Virus record (IMG/VR): IMGVR_UViG_3300027969_000015
Span: 1-36,075 of that record
From: a virus
DNA: 36,075 nucleotides
Strand: one strand, 5' to 3'
Shown: piece after piece, positions 27,972-35,719 of the stretch
Numbering within the stretch: position 1 is the stretch's first letter
How the letters are laid out: each line of letters opens with the position of its first letter
Position numbers and translations under genes: made by a program
The notes under the pieces: model-generated
Database searches by the model: none
What the model saw: the letters and a program-made list of their open reading frames with translations, nothing else
What the model was told of the DNA's origin: nothing

Positions 27972-28198
27972 TTTGGCTCCCCGTCAGTCTCGCCGTGCGA
28001 CAACTTCACACCAGCCAGCAAGCCAATGAAGCCACCGACAATGGTTTGGAACGCGGGCGAGATGAGTTTGAAGATTTCAGCGTTGTCAACTTTGTCGTCA
28101 AACAAGCCAGCCATTAAAACGCCAACCATGCCAACGACAACAATACATAGCGTAAAACTAACCATCAAAGTTACAAGAAACGTCAGCTTGGCTTTCAT
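27968..28198 (-). CDS. Two-TM membrane protein of the lysis cassette (holin-like)
   Basis: 76 residues with a hydrophobic segment at about 5-32 (LTFLVTLMVSFTLCIVVVGMVGVLMAGLF) and another at about 52-66 (TIVGGFIGLLAGVKL), separated by a charged loop (DDKVDNAEIFKL). Such two-TM proteins beside a 3-TM holin may be a second holin or an antiholin. The start overlaps the 3-TM holin stop by 4 nt. Confidence 0.7.
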   Translation of the reverse strand: MKAKLTFLVTLMVSFTLCIVVVGMVGVLMAGLFDDKVDNAEIFKLISPAFQTIVGGFIGLLAGVKLSHGETDGEPK

Positions 28199-28602
28199 TT
28201 TGCTGCTACTCCGCTAATTTTCTCCGCTGTTCGCATACCGCCTAAGCCAAGCATTCCTAGCAGCAATGGCATCATGGTTCCCATGTCCATCTGCGGGAAC
28301 TTGATCGGGTGACCGTAGACCGCTGCGCCCCACTCGGCCAATGGGCCAACAACAAACTGGACGGCAAAGCCTGCACCGCAGACCCAGCCTATGCCTGGTC
28401 GCCAACCGCTGACAAATACCGACGGGTTGGCGGCTTCAGCTTTGTTGATGTCAAGCTGACCGGCAATCATTGCCAGTTCGCCGGACTGCTGTAGCTTGAA
28501 CAATTCCAATTTGGCGGCGGCAGCTTGCGCTGGATCCGGCCAAAGCCGATCCATGACCTTGCCACCGATGTCTAAGAGCGCGGATACAGGATCAAGTGCC
28601 AT
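28195..28602 (-). CDS. 3-TM type holin
   Basis: 135 residues from the ATG at 28602 with AAGGAAA upstream. A helical amphipathic start (GKVMDRLWPDPAQAAAAKLELFKLQQSGELAMIAGQLDINKAEAANPSVFVSGWRPGIGWVCGAG) is the hallmark of the 3TM phage holin family (Phage_holin_3TM, PF11351), followed by hydrophobic segments GIGWVCGAGFAVQFVVGPL and TMMPLLLGMLGLGG. It makes lesions in the inner membrane that release or activate the endolysin. Located three genes upstream of the endolysin. Confidence 0.88.
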   Translation of the reverse strand: MALDPVSALLDIGGKVMDRLWPDPAQAAAAKLELFKLQQSGELAMIAGQLDINKAEAANPSVFVSGWRPGIGWVCGAGFAVQFVVGPLAEWGAAVYGHPIKFPQMDMGTMMPLLLGMLGLGGMRTAEKISGVAAK

Positions 28603-28828
28603 TTGTGTTTCCTTTGGTACGGATGTCAACAATCTTCTCTGCGGTCTTGCCCGCAAAGATAGCGGTGATCACAATGATCATGGCCTGACCCAGCAAATCA
28701 ACGTATGCGCCCCGTGTCTCTAGATTAAAGACCGATAGCAACGCAAAGAAAAAGTAGGAGAACAGCAAGAACGCAACCGTGACCGGCTGGATGTTCTTAG
28801 CTAACCAAGACTCATTTGGCTCGTTCAT
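28592..28828 (-). CDS. Two-TM membrane protein (holin-like)
   Basis: 78 residues from the ATG at 28828. After a hydrophilic start (MNEPNESWLAKNIQP) two membrane segments are visible, VTVAFLLFSYFFFALLSVF and VDLLGQAMIIVITAIFAGK, then a basic end. It overlaps the upstream gene by 17 nt and the 3-TM holin by 11 nt. The layout suggests another lysis component; no specific family is recognised. Confidence 0.68.
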   Translation of the reverse strand: MNEPNESWLAKNIQPVTVAFLLFSYFFFALLSVFNLETRGAYVDLLGQAMIIVITAIFAGKTAEKIVDIRTKGNTNGT

Positions 28829-29087
28829 AAAGTTTATCAATCTTTGTTCTGACGCGCATGGTATCCGCTGCGCCTAAGACTTGCGCCAGATTCGTGTAAA
28901 TAAGTACCAACTGCTCTTTAGTGCAGACTTGGCCCGAGTCATCCAACCATTCAAGTATTCGATCATGTCTTTCCTTTGAATCGTGAACACTGTACGCAAT
29001 GTTTACGAAGTCGCTGACGCTGCACTCACGCTTGACTGTTGCGCCGTAGACAAACGACAGCAGAACAATAGGAATAAGCCAACGCAC
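28812..29087 (-). CDS. Small exported protein of the lysis region
   Basis: 91 residues, GTG start at 29087. A signal peptide-like start (MRWLIPIVLLSFVYGATVKREC) may be cleaved near GAT. Two cysteines (REC, QVC) suggest a disulfide. The rest is helical (SKERHDRILEWLDDSGQVCTKEQLVLIYTNLAQVLGAADTMRVRTKIDKLYERAK). Not recognised; a spanin-like function was considered, but neither a lipobox nor a typical long coiled coil is present. Confidence 0.62.
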   Translation of the reverse strand: MRWLIPIVLLSFVYGATVKRECSVSDFVNIAYSVHDSKERHDRILEWLDDSGQVCTKEQLVLIYTNLAQVLGAADTMRVRTKIDKLYERAK

Positions 29088-29093
29088 ATTGGT

Positions 29094-30074
29094 TTAACGA
29101 TATACAGCAACCGCTGTATAACTTGTGGAATCTGTAGCCCCAACGCCAGTTCGGGTATTGATAACAGTCACACTTGTTGATGTCTGACCAGATACAGCAA
29201 AAGTTTCTGTTTGACCTGAATTACAACCCGATACAACAGCAGCAAAATTTGCGTCTGTCATTGTGGTGGTGAAATTTACAGTGTAATTTCCTGCTGAATT
29301 GCGAGTGACACTTGTTACATTTCCACCGGCGGTAGGCGCGTTTGTGCCAGTAAGAGTACCGTTAAAAATACACCATGCCCTTGCCATATACAAAGGCGTT
29401 GCGCCAACTACGGTAGCTACGGGCGCAGAATTAAACGATTTATTTGTCAGCGACTGTGCGCCTGCTAACGTGGCAACTGTGCTGTCAATGGCAATTGTGC
29501 CGGTAGAAGTGATTGGGCCGCCAGTAAGACCTGTGCCCGTAGCAACAGACGATACAGCAGTACCCGACACTATGCTTGTCCATGCGCTGTTAATGTAGCC
29601 TTCAACTGCTGCCGTGCTGGTGTTGTAGCGAATCATGCCGTTAGTCGGTGATGGGCGCTCTGCGGTAGTGCCAGAGTTCAATTTCATTGCGCCGAGGCCG
29701 GTCAGCGTAACCGCGCCGGATGCCGTCAGCGTGGTGAAAGCGCCGGTGTTGGGTGTGGTGTTGCCGATAGGCGGTGGCGACGCCAACGCGCTAAGGTCTA
29801 GCGGCGTGGTAATGTTGTCCACGGTGTACAGCAGCACCTCAGTCGAAGTCCTGACAATGAACTTGTAGCTAACGGTGGACAACAGCCAAATGTTGGCCTG
29901 GCCGTAAGAGTCCAAGATGATGGGGTTAGTGTTGGCCGTGCCAGCCGAATAGTCGGTGTAGGTAGTGGCTGGAGTAGATGTGCCCGCAAGGTAGGTGTAG
30001 ATCTTCCCGCCAACTAGCGGAGCGCCGTCCGAGCCAAAGATTTGCTGCTTAGGGGTAGGTGATAGTCCGGCCAT
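29094..30074 (-). CDS. Second tail fibre / tailspike-type protein
   Basis: 326 residues. The N-terminus (SPTPKQQIFGSDGAPLVGGKIYTYLAGTSTPATTYTDYSAGTANTNPIILDSYGQANIWL) is the common virion-attachment domain of phage fibres and tailspikes resembling the P22 tailspike head-binding domain. A repetitive section follows (NTTPNTGAFTTLTASGAVTLTG, SVATGTGLTGGPITSTGTIAID). The C-terminal about 90 residues (TAGGNVTSVTRNSAGNYTVNFTTTMTDANFAAVV) form a beta-rich receptor-binding or trimer domain. It differs from the large fibre in size and attachment domain, so the virion may have two adhesins. The start overlaps the preceding stop by 1 nt. Confidence 0.82.
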   Translation of the reverse strand: MAGLSPTPKQQIFGSDGAPLVGGKIYTYLAGTSTPATTYTDYSAGTANTNPIILDSYGQANIWLLSTVSYKFIVRTSTEVLLYTVDNITTPLDLSALASPPPIGNTTPNTGAFTTLTASGAVTLTGLGAMKLNSGTTAERPSPTNGMIRYNTSTAAVEGYINSAWTSIVSGTAVSSVATGTGLTGGPITSTGTIAIDSTVATLAGAQSLTNKSFNSAPVATVVGATPLYMARAWCIFNGTLTGTNAPTAGGNVTSVTRNSAGNYTVNFTTTMTDANFAAVVSGCNSGQTETFAVSGQTSTSVTVINTRTGVGATDSTSYTAVAVYR

Positions 30075-30298
30075 TATTTGTCCTTGTCTTGTTTGTTTTC
30101 CAAACGGTCAAAAATCTTACTCAGCATCTCTTTGATTTCTTTCATGTCGTCGCGGTAGTCCTGCCGGGCGACGTAGACCAATGGTAGTTTACTCAGGTCT
30201 GTTTTCAGTTCCTGCACCGCCGACCACAGTTCACGGGCGAACCATCCAGCCACCGTCAAAGCAGCGCCAAATAGGATGTTGAGTAGATGCTGATCCAT
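30074..30298 (-). CDS. Small membrane-anchored coiled-coil protein
   Basis: 74 residues: an N-terminal membrane segment (LLNILFGAALTVAGWFARELW) followed by a charged helix (VQELKTDLSKLPLVYVARQDYRDDMKEIKEMLSKIFDRLENKQDK). This is a frequent phage protein type near lysis and tail genes with no settled function. TAATG overlap with the upstream ejection-protein gene. Confidence 0.7.
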   Translation of the reverse strand: MDQHLLNILFGAALTVAGWFARELWSAVQELKTDLSKLPLVYVARQDYRDDMKEIKEMLSKIFDRLENKQDKDK

Positions 30299-32205
30299 TA
30301 TCTTCCTGCTTGTAGCGCTTGTTGGAATCGTGGGTCAACTGCCGCATTAGCACGCAAAAATTCCTCAAACGCGCTTTGCTGCTGGTTGGCTAGTTGGTTG
30401 GCTGCAAGTGTGCCGGTTTTGATGCCTTGGTTGGCGCGTAGCTGATTGGCTACAGCCGCCGCACCGGCTGGCCTAGCGGTCAATGCGGCAGCCGCCAAGC
30501 GTTGGCCTGGTGCTGAGTACAGCGCAGGGCCAGCAAGCATTCCAGCGGCAATCGCTGGGTAACCAGCGCCTGCTGCACCGCCTGATGCAATCAGTGCTGC
30601 CAATGACCGATAAGGTGTGCCGGAGTCAGGCAACTTGTTGCCCAATACGGTTTTGCCCGTCTCAGACAGATCCTGCATCAGAGCCTCGCCGGTAGCAAAC
30701 CTTGACTTGTCTTTGCTGCGATCCATAGCACGCACTGCGCTTTGCAATTGGGCCGGCGAGAAAATACCCTCTTCAGCGCCCGTGATTCCAGACGCCCGTT
30801 GTACTCGCTTGAAGTTTGCATATCCGGTGTCAATTGCTCTTAATTCCGCAGCATTTTGCGGATTAGACCTAATCACCAATTGACGAAATTGGTCTTGCAC
30901 TTCTTGAAGTGCTTGACCCATTAGTCGCTGATCAGCATCAGTTGAGGCACTAAGCAAATTTATGCGTTCGCGCAAGTCACTCTGAATCTGTTTCAGTGTT
31001 TGGCCAGTAATCGCTTGTTGGCCTTGAAATTTGTTGACCACATTGGTGTCTAGGAATCTGTCAAATGCTCTTACTGCATTAGGATCAATTGCGCCTTGCT
31101 GAACCATTTGGCGAAGATTGCCAATTTCAGCGCCAAATACAGGATCTGCTTGCACCGTCATCCTTGGCAACAAATTTCCATATGCATCGTCCAATCTGTC
31201 AGATACAAATTGCACTGCTTCTCGGCCAGTAGTGCCTTCGGGCAATGTTTGTCCAATTGGCCTTAGTGCCCTATTAAATGCGGCAGTGTTTAACTGCTCA
31301 ACTGCTCTGTTTTGTGCTGACTTGATAAAGTCACCAATGACGGGAATGCTGGTCAAGCCTTCCTCAAAACGCTTGTAGCCACCACCAAGGATTTGGCCTG
31401 TAGTGGGCGTTACGCCTTCAGCCATAAGCGCTCTGACGCCAGGGTCAACCGTTGGGTTAACCATTGCCGCAGCGGGACGGGTAAGCATATTGATTGGGTT
31501 GGTGAGTTCACCGCCCCGAATCAAAGCATTGGCTACAGGCAATGTTGCGCGAGAAATTTGTCCAGCAATTGGTGCTCCTCTAGTTCCGGCTGTTGCGCCT
31601 AAACCTAAAGCGGTAGTGCCTCGCAACAATGCACCGCCACCGCCTAGCACCGTGGATACATCACCCACAACGCGAAACGGGTCTTGCTCCATCATTTGCT
31701 GAAAGCCTGCGCCTGTGCCGTAAGTTTTGGCGTAATCTTGACCTACTACATTTGCGGTTTGAATGGCACGTTTTTGCGCTTCTGGGTTAAACTCAATTGC
31801 ATTAAGTCCTTTTTGTATTGGTTCTGGCAAAGCGTTGTACACACCTCCCGCCACAATGTCGCCAATGCCTTGCGCGGTCTGCAATGGGCTTGATACGGCA
31901 TCCACTAAGCCGCCAATGGTGTTTTTGTACAAGCTAGGAAAGAAACTACCAGCAGTCGCAAACGGGTTGTAGCCTGCTGGTTGCTCTGCTTCTACCGCTG
32001 GTGCTGCGGCTGGCGTTCCTGCGCGAGCAGCAGGCATACCTTCACTGGCGGGTGCGCCTTTTTTGCCACCGTCAACGCCAATTACATTTTTGCCAAAGTC
32101 TTGCTGGGCGCGTTGCTGCACCGCAGCAGGCGTCAAATCATCAGGCGCGTTTTGATAGACATGGGTTGTCCCATCTTCAAATGTGATTGTGATATTGCGT
32201 GCCAT
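30298..32205 (-). CDS. Internal virion / DNA ejection protein
   Basis: 635 residues from the ATG at 32205 (TAATG overlap with previous stop). The first about 50 residues are a small domain (NITITFEDGTTHVYQNAPDDLTPAAVQQRAQQDFGKNV). A hydrophobic Gly/Ala-rich section follows (GGLVDAVSSPLQTAQGIGDIVAGGVYNAL, VVGDVSTVLGGGGALLRGTTALGLG), then the conserved VTPTTGQILGGGYKRFEEGLTSIPVIGDFIKSAQNRAVEQLNTAAFNRALRPIG. The centre is helical and the tail Ala-rich and hydrophobic. This composition suits P22 gp16/gp20-like proteins that are stored in the head and cross the envelope ahead of the DNA. Confidence 0.78.
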   Translation of the reverse strand: MARNITITFEDGTTHVYQNAPDDLTPAAVQQRAQQDFGKNVIGVDGGKKGAPASEGMPAARAGTPAAAPAVEAEQPAGYNPFATAGSFFPSLYKNTIGGLVDAVSSPLQTAQGIGDIVAGGVYNALPEPIQKGLNAIEFNPEAQKRAIQTANVVGQDYAKTYGTGAGFQQMMEQDPFRVVGDVSTVLGGGGALLRGTTALGLGATAGTRGAPIAGQISRATLPVANALIRGGELTNPINMLTRPAAAMVNPTVDPGVRALMAEGVTPTTGQILGGGYKRFEEGLTSIPVIGDFIKSAQNRAVEQLNTAAFNRALRPIGQTLPEGTTGREAVQFVSDRLDDAYGNLLPRMTVQADPVFGAEIGNLRQMVQQGAIDPNAVRAFDRFLDTNVVNKFQGQQAITGQTLKQIQSDLRERINLLSASTDADQRLMGQALQEVQDQFRQLVIRSNPQNAAELRAIDTGYANFKRVQRASGITGAEEGIFSPAQLQSAVRAMDRSKDKSRFATGEALMQDLSETGKTVLGNKLPDSGTPYRSLAALIASGGAAGAGYPAIAAGMLAGPALYSAPGQRLAAAALTARPAGAAAVANQLRANQGIKTGTLAANQLANQQQSAFEEFLRANAAVDPRFQQALQAGR

Positions 32206-34202
32206 TACCAATTGCTCACAGTTGCGGGTGCTGCCTTACTTTTACCGGAAAGAGTGGGACTAGCTTTATATCCTTGATCTTCCCCATAAGTTTCGGATAA
32301 CCCTTGTTGATTCAATTTTGCCCATTTCAGCATTGACTCAAGTTTGGTCTTAGCATTGTCTGCCCTATCGGTTGGGGTAGGAATAAATCCCAAACGCTGC
32401 ATTTCGCCTACAGACACAGCAGACCCGCTGCGATCATGTATTACCAAAGAACCAATGTCGCTAATCGCTGACCTTGCCGCCACTCCTTTTGGATCCATTC
32501 GATCTAACGCTTGACCTGGCAAAAGATTTTTTAATCCAACTGCATCAGGATTCTTTTTAATCAAATCCAACGCTTCTTGAATCCGTTTAATTGACATATC
32601 GTTTGTGCTAATAGCCGTATTGATATGGGCAGGAATAGGTTTAAGCTTTTCTTGTTTATCAGCAGGGCCACCTGGAATAGGTTCAAGGTTCTCGCCAGTA
32701 GCGTCATAACGGTATCCACTAGGCGGCTTGGGTTTGCCAGCCGCTGCCTGTTTATTCGTGCCGACTTTGCCAGCAACAGGCAATGCTCCACCTTCAATTG
32801 GAACGCGAACAAGTTTTCCTTCTGCGTTAAGGGTATGCGGAATTCCCTTAATGTTGATGATTTTTGGTGCAGCTACAGCTTGAGATTTAGCGGCAACAGC
32901 AGGCAGTACGCCACCTTCAACAGGGACAGGTACAAGATTTCCATCTTCGTTAAGGGTATGCGGAATGCCTTTAATGTTGATGATCTTTGGTGCAGCTGTA
33001 ACCGCAGCAGCGGGCAATGCCCCGCCTTCAACGGTTAATGGTTCAAGATTTCCTTCTGCATTAACGGTGTGCGGAACACCTTTAATGCTAATAATTCTGG
33101 GTGCTGCTGCGGCTGCTGGGATTTTGTCCTTCGCAATGATTAAGCCTGACTCAGTGTCCAAAGCCGCGCCAGCGCCAAGACTGATATATCGCTGGCCTTG
33201 ATTGCGTTCAACTTTCACCGCTTGTTCAAAAGCCTTGATTAGCAACTCACGCTCTTGTGCCCATCCCGGCGTTGCAACTCCTCCACGCGCAAATCTTTGA
33301 TTGCCATCTTGAATTTTCTTCATTAGGGCAGCAGGATCTTGCAAAGGATTAACCGCTTTCTTTGCCATTGCGTTAACGGCAGGCGCAGCGGCAACTGCCG
33401 GAGCCAAGGCATTAACAGATTCACCTTGAACTGGCGCTAATTCAGCGGGAATAGGCTCTCTTGTCAAAAGGCCACTAGGGCTTAAAGTCCATCGCATCCC
33501 AGGAAACTCTTTAAGACTTGCCGTTTCCCCGTAATTTTTTAGCTTATCAACAATTTGGCTTTTAAATTTAGCGTTTATTTTTACGTCGGGCGCTATGTCT
33601 ATAGTTCCTTCGGCTTCAATTGCAACAGGTTTAACAGGAAAAGCAACAACTCCCCTACCTTGGTCAATACCAACAGGCGCAGGCATCCCAGGCGCAACCA
33701 TTGGCGCAGCAACATTGTTAGCGCTAGGCGCAACTACGGCTGGCAAACCGGCAGGCGCAGGCGCACCAGCAAGCCGGTCTTCCTCGTATGCTTTCTCATT
33801 TGCCCTTTGATATTCATACGCTTGCAATATTTGCAAAGATTTTAGAAGCTTCTCCCCACCGTCCCGCACTATAGAGTTAGAGCTGTTAAACATTTCTTTT
33901 GCGGCTTGAAAAGGATCTCGCGGCGCGTCTGGAAACTCTGCCGCCTTTGCCATAATTCCATTAACAATATTTTTTGCTTCATTTACCTCATCAAACGTCA
34001 TCTTGGCTGTTGCAGCGCGGGATTGCTGCTCTTGCATCCGATACGGCGCTAGTTGCCGAGCCTCTTGCATCTGCATCTGTGCAAGCTGATTTTGATTTTG
34101 GGCAGATTGCATCTGCGCTAATTGGTTGTATTCTGCGCCAAGGTCTCGAAATTGAATTTTGAGTGGTCTTCCACTCATTGGTATGCTTGTGTCTAAAGGC
34201 AT
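32205..34202 (-). CDS. Internal virion / DNA ejection protein with tandem repeats
   Basis: 665 residues. A Gln/Met-rich helical N-terminus (YNQLAQMQSAQNQNQLAQMQMQEARQL) precedes a long Ala/Pro/Val-rich disordered region. That region contains three tandem units reading AP(K/R)IIxIKG(I/V)PHTxNxxGxL followed by an EGG(A/V)LPxA tail. The C-terminus (SAISDIGSLVIHDRSGSAVSVGEMQRLGFIPTPTDRADNAKTKLESMLKWAK) is a conserved ending seen in phage ejection proteins. It stands between the other ejection protein and a gp7-like gene, the P22 gp7-gp20-gp16 arrangement. Similar role likely. Confidence 0.78.
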   Translation of the reverse strand: MPLDTSIPMSGRPLKIQFRDLGAEYNQLAQMQSAQNQNQLAQMQMQEARQLAPYRMQEQQSRAATAKMTFDEVNEAKNIVNGIMAKAAEFPDAPRDPFQAAKEMFNSSNSIVRDGGEKLLKSLQILQAYEYQRANEKAYEEDRLAGAPAPAGLPAVVAPSANNVAAPMVAPGMPAPVGIDQGRGVVAFPVKPVAIEAEGTIDIAPDVKINAKFKSQIVDKLKNYGETASLKEFPGMRWTLSPSGLLTREPIPAELAPVQGESVNALAPAVAAAPAVNAMAKKAVNPLQDPAALMKKIQDGNQRFARGGVATPGWAQERELLIKAFEQAVKVERNQGQRYISLGAGAALDTESGLIIAKDKIPAAAAAPRIISIKGVPHTVNAEGNLEPLTVEGGALPAAAVTAAPKIINIKGIPHTLNEDGNLVPVPVEGGVLPAVAAKSQAVAAPKIINIKGIPHTLNAEGKLVRVPIEGGALPVAGKVGTNKQAAAGKPKPPSGYRYDATGENLEPIPGGPADKQEKLKPIPAHINTAISTNDMSIKRIQEALDLIKKNPDAVGLKNLLPGQALDRMDPKGVAARSAISDIGSLVIHDRSGSAVSVGEMQRLGFIPTPTDRADNAKTKLESMLKWAKLNQQGLSETYGEDQGYKASPTLSGKSKAAPATVSNW
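32771..32870 (-). repeat. Ejection protein repeat, unit 3
   Basis: About 100 bp encoding the third KIINIKGIPHTLN unit of the ejection protein, with approximate edges. Confidence 0.75.
32894..32993 (-). repeat. Ejection protein repeat, unit 2
   Basis: Second unit. Its DNA is close to unit 3 around TAAGGGTATGCGGAAT, so this pair is probably a recent duplication. Confidence 0.75.
33005..33104 (-). repeat. Ejection protein repeat, unit 1
   Basis: First and most divergent unit (RIISIKGVPHTVN). Confidence 0.7.
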
Positions 34203-34211
34203 GATTTTTCC

Positions 34212-34973
34212 TTAACGACCTTGATAATCCAAATACATATTGTTTCTGCTTTGATTTAGCAAATTTTGATCAGCCAACAATGCGTTTCGTTGTTGGCTTT
34301 GGGTGTAATCCAAATATGTGCCTAGACCGCTTTGTGCTGCGTTAGACATTCCCATGTACCCAGATGCGCGGGCGTTGGCAGAGCCAAGATAACCTTCACC
34401 TGTAGCCGCTGCCCCTTGCATTCCATAGCCGCCCACATTGGACGCCATGTTTTGACCAGCAGCGCCTAAACCGGCAGCGGTTGTCTGGCCCATCCCGGTC
34501 AACGATTGCAACGGATTGAGTCGTGCGGCGCGCTCAGTTTGGTAACGGTTGAATGCGTTGGTGTACTCTTGCGATCCCATGTCCTGACCAAAGCGCGTAG
34601 CAGCTTTCAATGCACCGCCAGAGATCAGCCCGCCGCGTGCAGCCGCCGAACGCTCCAACGCCTTTTGGCCTTCCGATAACCGAAAAGCGTAGCCTGGGTC
34701 AGCTTGAAATTGCTCTTGTCCAAACGGCGTGTACCTAGAGGCTTGCACCAACTCAGGCAATGCGTTGACGCCTGCCTGATAAAACGGTTGCTGGCGGGCC
34801 ACATTTTCGTTGTACTGCTGTTGCTGCAAGTCGGCTGCGTAGCGAGATGCGGCCGCTTGTGCTTCAGCCGTTCGCGTTGCAGCATCAGATTGCTCGCCTG
34901 CGGCTCTATTGGCGGTAAATGCGCCAAGTAAGCTACTTCCCACCATTGCTGCTGGTAACATCCATGCGGCCAT
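34212..34973 (-). CDS. DNA transfer / ejection protein (P22 gp7-like in position)
   Basis: 253 residues. A hydrophobic start (MLPAAMVGSSLLGAFTANRAAGEQSDAA) is followed by a helical region with AARYAADLQQQQYNENVARQQPFYQAGVNALPELV, then FQADPGYAFRLSEGQKALERSAAARGGLISGGALKA. That is a widely shared signature of phage virion-internal proteins (ADPGYxFRxxEGxKAxERSAAARGGLxSG). A Gly/Ala/Tyr/Asn-rich C-terminus follows. It is the first of three successive ejection-type genes. Confidence 0.82.
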   Translation of the reverse strand: MAAWMLPAAMVGSSLLGAFTANRAAGEQSDAATRTAEAQAAASRYAADLQQQQYNENVARQQPFYQAGVNALPELVQASRYTPFGQEQFQADPGYAFRLSEGQKALERSAAARGGLISGGALKAATRFGQDMGSQEYTNAFNRYQTERAARLNPLQSLTGMGQTTAAGLGAAGQNMASNVGGYGMQGAAATGEGYLGSANARASGYMGMSNAAQSGLGTYLDYTQSQQRNALLADQNLLNQSRNNMYLDYQGR

Positions 34974-35022
34974 CGCTAATTCTCCTTCGCCAATAGTGGC
35001 ATATTATCAGGCTCAATGAAAC

Positions 35023-35358
35023 TCATGTCACTTCCCTTCCGCTAACGCGCATATTGATGGCGCTGCCCGAACTGGCCGTGGTTGAGATGAACGCGCCGGA
35101 ACCTAAGATTTGGCCTACCAACTCAGGAAAGATGTAAGTTTCACTGGCCGCAAGTAGCTTGTCCTTGACAATCAAGTTGCTGCTGTCCGGCGAGTAGGTC
35201 TGAGTCACCAGGTTGACGCTGATGGTCGCCGAGGATCCGCTGATGTTGGTGGCCGTAAACTTGTCAATGATGGCCGTGACGTTGGTGGCCGTGTATTGCG
35301 TGGTTTGCGCCACATCAACAAACTTGGCGGGCACTAGCGTTTTGGCGGTTACGGTCAT
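35023..35358 (-). CDS. Small beta-rich structural protein
   Basis: 111 residues from the ATG at 35358, which overlaps the preceding stop by 4 nt (ATGA). A longer reading upstream would run deep into the previous gene. The sequence TAKTLVPAKFVDVAQTTQYTATNVTAIIDKFTATNISGSSATISVNLV with ASETYIFPELVGQILGSGAFISTTAS resembles small phage proteins commonly found near tail fibres. Function unknown; probably virion-associated. Confidence 0.7.
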   Translation of the reverse strand: MTVTAKTLVPAKFVDVAQTTQYTATNVTAIIDKFTATNISGSSATISVNLVTQTYSPDSSNLIVKDKLLAASETYIFPELVGQILGSGAFISTTASSGSAINMRVSGREVT

Positions 35359-35711
35359 GCTGGCATCTCCGGCACTTCCACCCAAGATTGGGCGGTTTCG
35401 TCCCAAGTGTAACGCCCATCAGCAGGATAAGGAATAGGCGATTCCCACAAACAAGTGTCTTCATTTAACACCCAAGACGCATACGGGGTTGGTGGGATAA
35501 AGGCATCACGTTCACGGTCATAGGTAAACCCAATGCCTGCGTAATTTTTACGCAATGGAGTACCGCCATTAGCATGAACGCCGCCTCGCGTGTTGTAGCT
35601 GGTTTGAATCCACTCGCCTGGGGAACTATCCACAAACGTCTGAAAAAACTCATGTTCAGCCACAATAACTTGAACCACAATTCCATTGTTGACTTTTGCA
35701 AAATGAGACAT
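35355..35711 (-). CDS. Virion-associated protein downstream of the tail fibre
   Basis: 118 residues from the ATG at 35711 (MSHFAKVNNGIVVQVIVAEHEFF). A GTG 12 nt upstream is possible, but the family normally begins at M(S/A)HFAK. GGTPLRKNYAGIGFTYDRERDAFIPPTPYASWVLNEDTCLWESPIPYP is typical of a small protein common in cyanophages and other aquatic phages, encoded near tail fibres; the molecular function is not established. Starts 9 nt after the tail fibre stop. Confidence 0.8.
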   Translation of the reverse strand: MSHFAKVNNGIVVQVIVAEHEFFQTFVDSSPGEWIQTSYNTRGGVHANGGTPLRKNYAGIGFTYDRERDAFIPPTPYASWVLNEDTCLWESPIPYPADGRYTWDETAQSWVEVPEMPA

Positions 35712-35719
35712 AGATTTAC

